Shown one piece after another: positions 6,440 through 12,623 of a stretch of DNA of 17,095 nt (position 1 is the stretch's first letter; every line of letters begins with the position of its first letter). A program made the translations under genes and the position numbers. Origin of the DNA: an uncultured Lachnospiraceae bacterium (GTDB lineage: Bacteria; Bacillota; Clostridia; Lachnospirales; Lachnospiraceae); assembly GCA_910588755.1 (NCBI GenBank), contig CAJUQZ010000095.1, forward strand, positions 1 to 17,095, read 5' to 3'. The notes under the pieces are model-generated. The model saw only the letters and a list, made by a program, of their open reading frames with translations, ran no database searches and was not told the origin of the DNA.

Positions 6440-6622
6440 TTGATAGAAACGACAGCAAAAGAATTGTTAAGGAACCAGTTAAAACATTTCTGCCGATTAA
6501 AACAGGAAGAACAGGGTAGCAGTACGACTGAGGAGGCAAAAGTAAATTTTCGCCGGGAGCCGTATATGGGAATGTATAGGAAGCAGGGGCAGAGTGGGAA
6601 TGAACATGGGGAGGGAGTATGA
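6440..6622 (+). CDS. Hypothetical small basic protein, 60 aa
   Basis: Two starts are possible: ATG 6422, inside the hairpin and with poor spacing to the G-run, or TTG 6440, with GAAAGGAG 5 bases upstream. I prefer TTG 6440. The protein begins with a helical, amphipathic stretch (ETTAKELLRNQLKHFCRLKQEEQ) and ends in a Gly/Arg/Gln-rich tail. Its stop overlaps the ATG of the next gene (ATGA), which supports real translation. I do not recognise a family. Confidence 0.55.
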   Translation: MIETTAKELLRNQLKHFCRLKQEEQGSSTTEEAKVNFRREPYMGMYRKQGQSGNEHGEGV

Positions 6623-6870
6623 CAAACTTTGAGTATATGAGGCAGAAAATAGCCGGCACCGTGATGGGGCTTGACAAAATGGAACTGCTCTGTCTGGCGG
6701 ACGATACCGAAATGTCAACAAGCGGTGCTGAGGGGATATTTAACTGCACGGTCTGCGAAGAGGAGTACGGGGAATGCGGGACCTGCTCTGGCACTGCTGA
6801 ATGTAACAGTAAATATCTTAAATGGTGCAACAAGGAATATCCCGGCCTGAAACGGGAAGGTGGTATATGA
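6619..6870 (+). CDS. Cysteine-rich small protein, probable zinc binder, 83 aa
   Basis: Coupled to the gene before it by an ATGA overlap, with GGGAGGG a few bases upstream. Residues 1-30 are helical (MTNFEYMRQKIAGTVMGLDKMELLCLADD). Residues 43-70 hold a dense cysteine cluster (NCTVC, ECGTCSG, ECNSKY, WCNKEY). This is the usual layout of small Firmicute phage proteins that start MTN-EY and carry a Cys cluster before a Trp-containing helix. They probably bind one or two zinc ions; their function is unknown. It ends with another ATGA overlap into the next frame. Confidence 0.68.
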   Translation: MTNFEYMRQKIAGTVMGLDKMELLCLADDTEMSTSGAEGIFNCTVCEEEYGECGTCSGTAECNSKYLKWCNKEYPGLKREGGI

Positions 6871-7082
6871 GGACGGATTTGGAGTACGATCCAGATCGCC
6901 CGATCAGGCGTCTGGAAACAGGGGATACAGCAGTCATTTTTGTTACACATTTCCAGGATACAATTGTAAGGGATAAGGACAGGGTGAAATATGGACATAT
7001 TTCAGAATGTACTTATCTATTGCGATCCCCCATATATGTTGGAAGCCCGACATGGAAAGCAGTACAGATGCGAGATGGATGA
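6867..7082 (+). CDS. Hypothetical ORF fused out of frame to Dam remnant, 71 aa
   Basis: ATG 6867 overlaps the previous stop (ATGA), so translation is likely. The first about 45 residues (MRTDLEYDPDRPIRRLETG, then GDTAVIFVTHFQDTIV and a charged stretch) look like a genuine unrecognised protein start. From about residue 46 the DNA also encodes, in another frame, the conserved NVLIYCDPPY region of an adenine methylase, so the C-terminal 25 residues are almost certainly an out-of-frame reading. I read this as the 5' part of one gene joined by deletion or recombination to the 3' part of another, with the junction near 6940-6995. Confidence 0.5.
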   Translation: MRTDLEYDPDRPIRRLETGDTAVIFVTHFQDTIVRDKDRVKYGHISECTYLLRSPIYVGSPTWKAVQMRDG

Positions 7083-7296
7083 CAGCGGACATGAGGAACT
7101 TTTGGATATGCTGTTGAAGCATAAAGGATATGCTGTCATAAGTGGCTATGATACAGGACTTTACAATAACATGCTTTCAGGATGGAACAGGCTTGAAAAA
7201 GAAGTATATACGCAGGCAATGTCCAGAAGGAAAGAAATTATCTGGATGAATTATGATCCACCTAACAGGCAGATGTCGCTAGAGGATATGGGATAA
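6991..7296 (+). pseudogene. 3' remnant of a Dam-type DNA adenine methylase
   Basis: The 101-residue frame carries the C-terminal part of a D12-class N6-adenine methyltransferase. Near its start is the catalytic motif IV DPPY in NVLIYCDPPYMLEARHGKQY (residues 6-25), followed by the HEELLDMLL helix, KGYAVISGYDTGLYNNMLSGW and the ending RRKEIIWMNYD, all typical of phage methylases of this class. The N-terminal half is missing: there is no motif I (F-x-G-x-G, AdoMet binding) and no target-recognition domain, and a TGA lies just upstream in frame (6985-6987). Intact relatives are about 240-280 aa. Without motif I it should be inactive. Confidence 0.75.
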
Positions 7297-7320
7297 GCAG
7301 AAAGGGAGATGAACAGACTA

Positions 7321-7527
7321 ATGAAAGTCAGATATTTTGATGAATACTGCCATAAGTGCAACTGCCAGATGAACACATGGGACAATCGCCTGACAAAGAC
7401 ATTCAGGGTAAAGGACACCTGTGAGAAATGTTTTTGCGATATATAAGACATGGACAAGGAGGCTTTCCGCGCAAGCATGGAAGATTTTTTCGGTATACGT
7501 CCCTGCCAGGGGATTTGGAGGAGGTAG
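7321..7527 (+). pseudogene. Small zinc-ribbon phage protein with an in-frame stop
   Basis: From ATG 7321 the frame reads MKVRYFDEYCHKCNCQMNTW and on to CEKCFCDI, then stops at TAA 7444. The same frame continues at once with sensible protein (DMDKEAFRASMEDFFGIRPC) to TAG at 7525. The two CxxC pairs (CHKC and CEKC) make a zinc ribbon. From memory, related Clostridia phage proteins continue past this point with an acidic helix and an RPC ending, as the downstream part does, so TAA probably replaces a Tyr codon. An alternative ATG at 7309 is in frame but too close to AAAGGGAG. It may be a recent nonsense mutation, or the 41-residue short form may still fold. Confidence 0.55.
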
Positions 7528-7530
7528 GTT

Positions 7531-7839
7531 ATGATTCATGCGTTAAAAACAGCGCCCCAATATTTTGAGGCGTCGGCAGCAGGTGTGAAAGGTTTTGAAG
7601 TACGAAGGAATGACAGATCATACAGTATCGGTGACTATATAGCATTGAATGAATGGAGTATTGAAGGCTACACTGGCAGATGTACATTGCACAGGATTGT
7701 TTACATTCTGGCAAATGAGGCACTTTGCAAGGAAGGTTATATAACTTTGGGATTGGAACCATGCGCAATTAGGACCCGAAGTGAATTGATGGAGCCAGTC
7801 CATTATGAAAGCGGTGTGCCAGTGTACGATAGAAAATAA
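7531..7839 (+). CDS. DUF3850/ASCH-like small protein, 102 aa
   Basis: The start HALKTAPQYFEASAAGVKGFEVRRNDRSY (residues 3-31) is the hallmark of DUF3850, a branch of the ASCH superfamily (PUA-like beta-barrel, predicted RNA or modified-base binding): a conserved H-LK opening, F-V-G-K-FEVRxNDR, then V/IGD and a Tyr-Thr-Gly-Arg turn (YTGR, 48-51). The C-terminal part includes the expected YIL strand and a diverged tail. GGAGGAGG lies 6 bases before ATG 7531. These proteins are common single genes in Firmicute phages; their role is unknown, possibly sensing or protecting nucleic acid. Confidence 0.78.
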   Translation: MIHALKTAPQYFEASAAGVKGFEVRRNDRSYSIGDYIALNEWSIEGYTGRCTLHRIVYILANEALCKEGYITLGLEPCAIRTRSELMEPVHYESGVPVYDRK

Positions 7840-7845
7840 GGATTT
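7835..7845 (+). repeat. Junction motif AATAAGGATTT, copy 1 of 4
   Basis: AATAAGGATTT overlaps the TAA stop of the DUF3850-like gene and supplies the AAGGA ribosome binding site of the next frame. Further copies are at 9587-9597 and 9865-9875 (identical) and 10059-10069 (one mismatch, AATAGGGATTT). All four lie 0-4 bases from the end of a gene. Confidence 0.6.
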
Positions 7846-7849
7846 AACG

Positions 7850-8134
7850 ATGAAGATTGGATTACATGATGCGGAGAAAGAATATCTGAAAAATAAATCA
7901 TTTCCGAATTATGCGCTGATGAAAATATCTGCATGGCATAAGGCACAAGGGGATACTGTAGAGTGGTGGAATCCTTTATATAAATATGACAAAGTATACA
8001 GTAGCAAGGTGTTTGATTTTACCCCGACTAATCCGTATTTATATAATTCAACAAAACAAGGAATTGGGAGATTGAATGAAAGATATAATCATAGATTGCT
8101 TTGCAGGCGGGGGCGGGGCAAGTGTCGGGATTGA
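7850..8134 (+). pseudogene. 3'-truncated phage gene, N-terminal fragment (possibly radical-SAM-associated)
   Basis: ATG 7850 follows AAGGATTT. The N-terminal part (MKIGLHDAEKEYLK, then FPNYALMKISAWHKAQGD, VEWW, YDKVYSSKVFDFTPTNPY) resembles the opening domain of longer phage proteins that I recall as radical-SAM-like, usually with CxxxCxxC further on. Here the frame ends at 8134 with a basic out-of-frame tail that overlaps the start of the cytosine methylase by 59 bases, and no cysteine cluster is present. I interpret it as the first about 65 residues of a larger gene whose 3' part was replaced when the methylase cassette came in. The family link is from memory and moderate. Confidence 0.5.
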
Positions 8135-9587
8135 GATGGCGCTTGGACGGTGTGTTGACATTGCGGTAAATCACGATCCACAAGCTATCCTGATGCATAG
8201 GACAAATCACCCAGATACATTACATCTGACAGAAGATATCTTTAAGGTTGATCTGAAAAAGTATGTCGGGGGCAGGCATGTATCTCTTATGTGGGCGAGC
8301 CCAGACTGTACAAGCCACAGTAAGGCAAAGGGTGGAAAACCGCGGAAACAGGGGCTGCGTATCCTGCCGTGGGCAGTATACAAACATGCAAAAACAATAC
8401 TGCCAGATGTGATCATCATGGAAAATGTTGAGGAGATACAACAGTGGGGACCGTTGGATAAAAAGGGATATCCCATAAAGGAGCGCAAGGGGGAAGAATA
8501 TCAGAAATTTATAAAATGTATGCAGTCCATTGGCTACATATTTGACTGCCGGGAACTGGTAGCAGCGGACTATGGGGCGCCTACTACACGCAAACGCTGG
8601 TACGCCATATTCAGGCGGGATGGAAAGGATATAGTCTGGCCAGAACCGACACACAGCAGAAGCGGCGTAAATGGATTGATGCCGTGGGAACCTATATATA
8701 AATACCTGGACCTGACGGATTTTGGAAAATCCATATTTGGGAGAAAAAAGCCACTGGCAGAAAAGACCATGAAACGTATTGCAAGGGGATTGGAAAAATT
8801 TGTCTTTAACTGTCCAGAACCGTTTATCGTGCAGGTCAATCATGGTGGTGATAATTTCCGCGGCCAGAGCATCAATGAACCACTGCCGACAGTCACGCAG
8901 AAGCATGGATTTGGAGTAGTGGCACCGCTGCTGATACAATATCACTCTGAAACTACACAAAACAGTGTCAGAGGGCAGCAGGTATCAGAGCCGGTGCAGA
9001 CGATTGACACAAGCAACCGCTATGGACTGGTGATGTCTTATATCACTAAATTTTACAAAAGTGGTACAGGACAGGGGATGGTTGAACCAATCCATACAAT
9101 TACAACATCACCCGGACATTTCGGAACTGTATCTGTGCTGACGATAGACTGGAAGGAACTGCAGGCAGCAGGAATTGACGAAGAAACAGCTCAAAAGTGT
9201 ACATGGGTAAGCCAGTTTATTATGACGTATTACGGCTGTGGGACAGGGCAGGACCTACGGATGCCTATAAATACCATCATGTCAAAAGACCGATTTGCCC
9301 TGTTAACAGTTATTGGAAATGAATACGTGATTTTGGATATCTTCCTGCGCATGTTGACAGCAGAAGAATTAAAGCTTGGGCAGGGATTTCCTAAGGATTA
9401 TATCATTGACAGGGATTACCTGTGGCATACATATCCGACAGCCGAGCGGGTAAAGAGAATCGGAAACAGCGTAGTGCCAATCATGGCACAAAAACTGGTA
9501 GAAGCAAATTGCGGTGATCTCAAAGTGGGCAATAGAAACAAAAATCTGAATATTGATTATAGTGAGCAACAGTTGCGATTTGCATAA
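8076..9587 (+). CDS. Cytosine-C5 DNA methyltransferase
   Basis: Phage Dcm-like enzyme that would transfer a methyl group from AdoMet to C5 of cytosine in a specific DNA site, plausibly to protect phage DNA from host restriction; no partner endonuclease is visible. Motif I is DCFAGGGGASVGIE (7-20). Motif IV is SPDC (75-78), with Cys78 as nucleophile; Pro-Asp-Cys replaces the usual Pro-Pro-Cys, as I recall for this phage subfamily. Motif VI is ENV (116-118), VIII TTRKRWY (170-176), IX TAEELKLGQGFP (428-439) and X RIGNSVVP (461-468). The region 260-411 contains four tandem units of the form GQ...EP..TI.....FG.V, where the target-recognition region should lie. ATG 8076 follows TTGGGAG by 5 bases. 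At 503 residues it is complete. The start overlaps a truncated upstream gene. Confidence 0.9.
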   Translation: MKDIIIDCFAGGGGASVGIEMALGRCVDIAVNHDPQAILMHRTNHPDTLHLTEDIFKVDLKKYVGGRHVSLMWASPDCTSHSKAKGGKPRKQGLRILPWAVYKHAKTILPDVIIMENVEEIQQWGPLDKKGYPIKERKGEEYQKFIKCMQSIGYIFDCRELVAADYGAPTTRKRWYAIFRRDGKDIVWPEPTHSRSGVNGLMPWEPIYKYLDLTDFGKSIFGRKKPLAEKTMKRIARGLEKFVFNCPEPFIVQVNHGGDNFRGQSINEPLPTVTQKHGFGVVAPLLIQYHSETTQNSVRGQQVSEPVQTIDTSNRYGLVMSYITKFYKSGTGQGMVEPIHTITTSPGHFGTVSVLTIDWKELQAAGIDEETAQKCTWVSQFIMTYYGCGTGQDLRMPINTIMSKDRFALLTVIGNEYVILDIFLRMLTAEELKLGQGFPKDYIIDRDYLWHTYPTAERVKRIGNSVVPIMAQKLVEANCGDLKVGNRNKNLNIDYSEQQLRFA

Positions 9588-9597
9588 ATAAGGATTT
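9587..9597 (+). repeat. Junction motif AATAAGGATTT, copy 2 of 4
   Basis: Begins on the last base of the methylase stop codon (TAA 9585-9587). Shares the longer TAAATAAGGATTT with copy 3. Confidence 0.6.
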
Positions 9598-9610
9598 GGA
9601 GGGAGATATA

Positions 9611-9865
9611 TTGCGTATTATTGATAAGTCAGTAAACGAAGAGAAAGATTTTGGGGATATAGGACTTGATGATATTTTCAAGTATGATGACAGAATTTTT
9701 ATGAAGGTATCACATAGCTGCGATAATGAACCTAATGCTTATGATTTTACAAAAGGCAGACTGACAAATATTTCTGATGATACCAAAGTGAAATATGTTC
9801 CCAGTGAACTTATCCTGCATGAAAGAGGATGGGATTGCAGAACGGAACAGGTAGATATCGGATAA
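9611..9865 (+). CDS. Hypothetical small protein, 84 aa
   Basis: The frame is open from TTG 9596, but TTG 9611 is preferred because GGAGGGAG lies exactly 5 bases upstream, and the protein then begins MRIIDKSVNEEKDFGDIGL. The chain looks like a small beta-rich fold (DIFKYDDRIFMKVSH, then AYDFTKGRL and a VKYVPSELILHERGW strand-turn). I recall similar 70-90 residue proteins in Firmicute phages with 'F.DI..GD.F.Y.G..Y.K' but no known function. It sits between two copies of the AATAAGGATTT junction motif, as if it were an exchangeable cassette. Confidence 0.68.
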   Translation: MRIIDKSVNEEKDFGDIGLDDIFKYDDRIFMKVSHSCDNEPNAYDFTKGRLTNISDDTKVKYVPSELILHERGWDCRTEQVDIG

Positions 9866-9875
9866 ATAAGGATTT
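9865..9875 (+). repeat. Junction motif AATAAGGATTT, copy 3 of 4
   Basis: Begins on the last base of the TAA stop at 9863-9865; context TAAATAAGGATTT is identical to copy 2. Confidence 0.6.
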
Positions 9876-9887
9876 ATGGGGGCAAAG

Positions 9888-10055
9888 ATGCAAAACAATG
9901 AGGTGATAGATAAAAATATTCCAAAACGTCCCATATCTATAGGAGCATATACATGGGGAGATCAGATTCCTGGGTGTCCAACATGTACAAGGAGAATAAG
10001 TGTAGGACAAATGGAATGTCAACATTGCAGGCAGGCTATTTATTGGAGAAAATGA
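9888..10055 (+). CDS. Zinc-ribbon-like small protein, 55 aa
   Basis: ATG 9888 is preceded by ATGGGGG (spacing about 5); an in-frame ATG at 9876, next to AAGGA, is also possible and would add four residues. The protein ends at TGA 10053. Residues 30-33 (CPTC) and 44-47 (CQHC) form two CxxC pairs 10 residues apart, a minimal zinc ribbon, followed by RQAIYWRK. The N-terminal half (KNIPKRPISIGAYTWGDQIP) is Pro/Ile rich. It lies between junction motif copies 3 and 4. It may bind zinc and perhaps nucleic acid or a protein partner; the function is unknown. Confidence 0.6.
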   Translation: MQNNEVIDKNIPKRPISIGAYTWGDQIPGCPTCTRRISVGQMECQHCRQAIYWRK

Positions 10056-10058
10056 AAG

Positions 10059-10069
10059 AATAGGGATTT
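10059..10069 (+). repeat. Junction motif, copy 4 of 4 (AATAGGGATTT)
   Basis: One mismatch to the other copies; starts 4 bases after the TGA stop at 10053-10055. Unlike copy 1 it is not the ribosome binding site of the next gene, which uses AGGAGG further on. Confidence 0.5.
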
Positions 10070-10102
10070 GAAATTTAGCTGGAATTCGAATAGGAGGACC
10101 GC

Positions 10103-10579
10103 ATGATATTTGTAATTGGTGTAGATGATAAAGGGGATGTACTCGTAAAGACGACTTCCAGCGTTGGAAGGTCGGATCAGCTAATATTTTTGCTGGAAGA
10201 GGTTCCGCCGCAGATAAGAGAGATCGCAAGGATAGTGGCAAAATGGGCCGGAACCATAGGATATATTTCATGGAATGTACCTTATCAGGACGCTGTGGAA
10301 AAATACACAGATTTATTAAGTATGCCATCGGAGTCGTTCAATGACTTTGCAAAAAGTATGGAGCGTTTGGTGGTGAATAATCTGAAAATTGAGGGAACAC
10401 AAAGAGAAACGCATTATAAAAGGAAAATCAGTAGCAGGACGAAGATTCAAACGTGGCAGCAGCCAAAAAACACATTGAAGTATAAAGCATATGAGTTGCG
10501 AATTTATAACAAAGATGGCAATGCTTTTATTTGGTTTTCCAGATTATTAATAGGAGTATTTCTGATAGTCCTGACATAA
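10103..10579 (+). CDS. Hypothetical protein with hydrophobic C-terminus, 158 aa
   Basis: ATG 10103 follows AGGAGG with 5-6 bases. I do not recognise the family. Residues 1-65 look like a small alpha/beta domain (MIFVIGVDDKGDVLVKTTSS, later REIARIVAKWAGTIGYISW). Residues 66-100 are helical, and 100-140 are basic and Gln/Lys rich (HYKRKISSRTKIQTWQQPK). The last about 18 residues (FIWFSRLLIGVFLIVLT) are strongly hydrophobic, enough for a C-terminal membrane anchor. This could make it a tail-anchored membrane protein, or the end could be altered by recombination, since a broken gene start follows immediately. Confidence 0.62.
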   Translation: MIFVIGVDDKGDVLVKTTSSVGRSDQLIFLLEEVPPQIREIARIVAKWAGTIGYISWNVPYQDAVEKYTDLLSMPSESFNDFAKSMERLVVNNLKIEGTQRETHYKRKISSRTKIQTWQQPKNTLKYKAYELRIYNKDGNAFIWFSRLLIGVFLIVLT

Positions 10580-10626
10580 CGAGTGCAAAAGAAAAACTTA
10601 AAAACGATATTTGGGAGAAAAGATGA
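10579..10626 (+). pseudogene. Relic of an integrase-like gene start (ACG instead of ATG)
   Basis: After the stop TAA (10577-10579) the sequence ACG AGT GCA reads T-S-A-K-E-K-L-K-N-D-I-W-E-K-R and stops at TGA 10624. The recombinase start at 11086 reads M-S-A-K-E-K-L-K-N-D-I-I. The first 18 bases after the start codon region are identical, and the next differences are all at synonymous third positions (CTT/CTC, AAA/AAG, AAC/AAT, GAT/GAC), so this is a true coding duplicate. TAACG looks like a mutated TAATG start-stop overlap. Confidence 0.5.
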
Positions 10627-10907
10627 CTAAGCAAAAGCTAGAACGCGGAATGGAGTTACAACGTCAAATTAGTAGGTTATGCCAATCTAAGGAGGACTTG
10701 GAACAAGAAAAGGATCGTTTGCTTGAAGATATGAACAGAATAAAAGGGAGTAATTATGTTTATTGGTTAAAAGCAGATGCAAAAGAAGGAAAGGGTGGGA
10801 AATGTGTCGGATTATCGGCGAAAGCAGCATATTCAGCGGTTTGCACAGATATTGCGGATATTGACAAAGAACTTGAACAAATCAGGAAAGAATTTTCTGA
10901 TTTATAG
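10623..10907 (+). CDS. Small coiled-coil protein, 94 aa
   Basis: ATG 10623, after GGGAGAAAAG, overlaps the TGA of the relic frame before it. Residues 1-40 form a clear heptad-like coiled coil (KLERGMELQRQISRLCQSKE, then DLEQEKDRLLEDMNRI), and a second helix lies at 68-94 (AYSAVCTDIADIDKELEQIR). Between them is a Lys/Gly-rich loop (KADAKEGKGGKCVGLSAKA). The hairpin-of-helices architecture is common in small phage accessory proteins. No function can be assigned. It sits inside the roughly 500-base segment bounded by the two copies of the integrase-start sequence, so it may have arrived with that rearrangement. Confidence 0.65.
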   Translation: MTKQKLERGMELQRQISRLCQSKEDLEQEKDRLLEDMNRIKGSNYVYWLKADAKEGKGGKCVGLSAKAAYSAVCTDIADIDKELEQIRKEFSDL

Positions 10908-10970
10908 CTTATGACAGCAATGTTGCGACATCATAACAAATAAAAATAGAAAACTGAATAAACAATAAAA

Positions 10971-11051
10971 AATAAGTGGCATTCACCGACCAAAGTATCT
11001 GCCACTTATTATGAAACCTAAGGAAATTATAGCACCATATCAATCCTTAGG
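10971..11051. promoter_or_regulatory. Two stacked inverted repeats before int; candidate attP or control region
   Basis: AATAAGTGGCA (10971-10981) and TGCCACTTATT (11000-11010) are perfect inverted repeats with an 18-base gap. CCTAAGGA (11017-11024) and TCCTTAGG (11044-11051) are perfect with a 19-base gap. Together they fill the space before the recombinase ribosome binding site, where many temperate phages carry attP and Int/Xis arm sites. On the minus strand the first hairpin is followed by TTTTTTATTG and could act as a terminator. The 18-base spacing is larger than the usual 6-8 base core of tyrosine recombinases. Confidence 0.45.
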
Positions 11052-11085
11052 CAAGAAGAAAATCAAGGCAGCAGGAGGTTTTGGC

Positions 11086-12102
11086 ATGAGTGCAAAAGAA
11101 AAACTCAAGAATGACATTATTATAGGGATGCATATGCATCTGGATCACAACACGCAGGCGATATTAGAGGCTGTAATTGTAAAGGCGGTACAAAATCTTG
11201 ATATAAAGGAGTTGGAAACACTGCCAGCTACAATAGATAATACAAACCAGTACATAATGAGTTTGTTTGACGCAAAGAAAGCTCCCAAATTGAGTCCCAT
11301 GACAGTAGATTATTACAAAAGCACATTAGGTGAGTTTACAGTGCTTGTTAATAAGCCGCTTAATACAGTTTGCGAATCTGATATAGAATATTATCTTGCA
11401 AAAAAGAAACCGAGTAATACAAATGCATCTCTGAATAACCTGCGTCGTAATCTTTCAGCTTTTTTTACATGGATGAGAAAGGAAAAGCTGATCAGCGAAA
11501 ATCCGTGTGATGGAGTGGAGCCGTATCAGGTTGTAGAAAAGCCGATTGACCATATGGAGGCTACCGATGTTGAAAAACTCAAACTGGGCTGTAAATATAA
11601 GCGCGATCGCGCGTTGATAGAATTTATGAGATCTACAGCCATGCGGCGAGGCGAGGTGCCACTTGTGAAAATATGTGACATAGATTTCCGAAGCGGGAAA
11701 CTGGTAATATTTGGTGAAAAGACACGAAAATACAGGACTGTTTTCCTTGATAGCGTGGCGCTGCATTATATTCAGGAGTATCTGCAAGAAAGGAGTACGC
11801 CTGACAGTAGCAAAGAGCCATTGTTTACGCGGTTGAGGGGAGATAAGACGAAGGCACTTGATAAAGATGGCATATATGCAAGCATAAAGGACATCGCTGA
11901 AAGGGCAGGCATGGACAGGCGTGTATATCCGCATCTGTTTCGCAAGACTACCGCAACCAATATCTGTAAGCGTGGTGGCAGTGTGGATGCAGCGGGGGAA
12001 TATCTTGGACACGCGCCCAGAAATGTTACAGATCGGCACTATACGTATAAAGGAGATCAGTATGTAGAGCAGATCTTCCATAATTTTGTGGAAGCAGTGT
12101 GA
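11086..12102 (+). CDS. int: Tyrosine recombinase / integrase
   Basis: Site-specific recombinase of the phage integrase (XerC/D-like) family, for integration, excision or resolution of multimers. ATG 11086 is chosen over ATG 11011 because AGGAGG lies 7 bases upstream, while the 11011 start would be encoded through the inverted repeats. The 338-residue protein has a SAM-like core-binding domain (about 50-140, TVDYYKSTLGEFTVL, ending in FFTWMRKEKLISENPC) and a catalytic domain: Arg187 in TAMRRGE, Lys215 in EKTRKYR, His283 and Arg286 in HLFR, His309 in LGHAP, and nucleophile Tyr319 in RHYTY. All key residues are present, so it should be active. It is placed between early and late genes rather than at an obvious element end. 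Confidence 0.9.
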   Translation: MSAKEKLKNDIIIGMHMHLDHNTQAILEAVIVKAVQNLDIKELETLPATIDNTNQYIMSLFDAKKAPKLSPMTVDYYKSTLGEFTVLVNKPLNTVCESDIEYYLAKKKPSNTNASLNNLRRNLSAFFTWMRKEKLISENPCDGVEPYQVVEKPIDHMEATDVEKLKLGCKYKRDRALIEFMRSTAMRRGEVPLVKICDIDFRSGKLVIFGEKTRKYRTVFLDSVALHYIQEYLQERSTPDSSKEPLFTRLRGDKTKALDKDGIYASIKDIAERAGMDRRVYPHLFRKTTATNICKRGGSVDAAGEYLGHAPRNVTDRHYTYKGDQYVEQIFHNFVEAV

Positions 12103-12157
12103 AAGCAGTTGTATTATAAGAAAATAGGTTGTACAGGAATGCTGTAGGGGGAGTAAA

Positions 12158-12622
12158 ATGGTAGATAAGGCATACTTAAAAAAACATCTGAGAAAACGTG
12201 AAGAATTAGAAACGACTATCATCAGGTATAATGCATTACTTAATAAGGACGATATTTCTTCTCCGGCAGGAAATACAGATCTATTCACAGGAGGCGCATC
12301 AGTTTCCAGTATAGTTGAGAATACTGTATGTAAAAAAATTGCCACAGAAGAAAAGATTAAAAGACTTGAAGATGAGCTGGTAAAACAAGGCAGAGCCATA
12401 AATTCTATTTTGGAAAAACTAGAAAATCCATACGAGAAGCTGGTGATGCAGATGCGGTATGAAGACAGGCTCGAATGGGACGAGATAAGAGGAGAGCTAT
12501 TTGGAGGCAGAAGGGATTACAGCGAGAATGTCGAAAAGTACAATGACAAAATATTCAGGATTCATGGATCAGCGTTGAAGCATATGAAAGAATTACAAAA
12601 TAAGGATAAAGGAGAGAAGTAG
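12158..12622 (+). CDS. DUF1492/ArpU-like late transcription regulator
   Basis: ATG 12158 follows TAGGGGGAG. The 154-residue protein has an N-terminal coiled coil (KKHLRKREELETTIIRYNAL), a Ser/Gly-rich linker (36-52), a second helix (63-88), and a C-terminal sigma-70 region-4-like module: NPYEKLVMQMRYEDRLEWDE (90-109, the L--RY-D--W--I pattern), then YNDKIFRIHGSALKHMKEL as the recognition helix. This is the layout of Firmicute phage DUF1492/ArpU/RinA-type proteins, which usually sit before the packaging genes and activate or antiterminate late transcription. It is well placed to act on the promoter-terminator leader at 12856-12950. Confidence 0.75.
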   Translation: MVDKAYLKKHLRKREELETTIIRYNALLNKDDISSPAGNTDLFTGGASVSSIVENTVCKKIATEEKIKRLEDELVKQGRAINSILEKLENPYEKLVMQMRYEDRLEWDEIRGELFGGRRDYSENVEKYNDKIFRIHGSALKHMKELQNKDKGEK

Positions 12623-12623
12623 C

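Noticed and set aside
8220..8960. Minus-strand open frame of 246 aa opposite the C5 methylase
   Set aside because: Cys/Phe/Tyr-rich shadow of a gene with all catalytic motifs.
9975..9991. GTGTCCAACATGTACAA, close to the parB palindrome (15 of 17 bases)
   Set aside because: It breaks the symmetry of the right arm and is explained by the Cys-Pro-Thr-Cys-Thr codons of a zinc ribbon; probably chance.
11455..12399. Long minus-strand open frame (314 aa) opposite the recombinase and the late regulator
   Set aside because: It is antisense to two genes with clear family motifs, is rich in Ser/Cys/Leu/Ile as typical for shadows, and has no good ribosome binding site.
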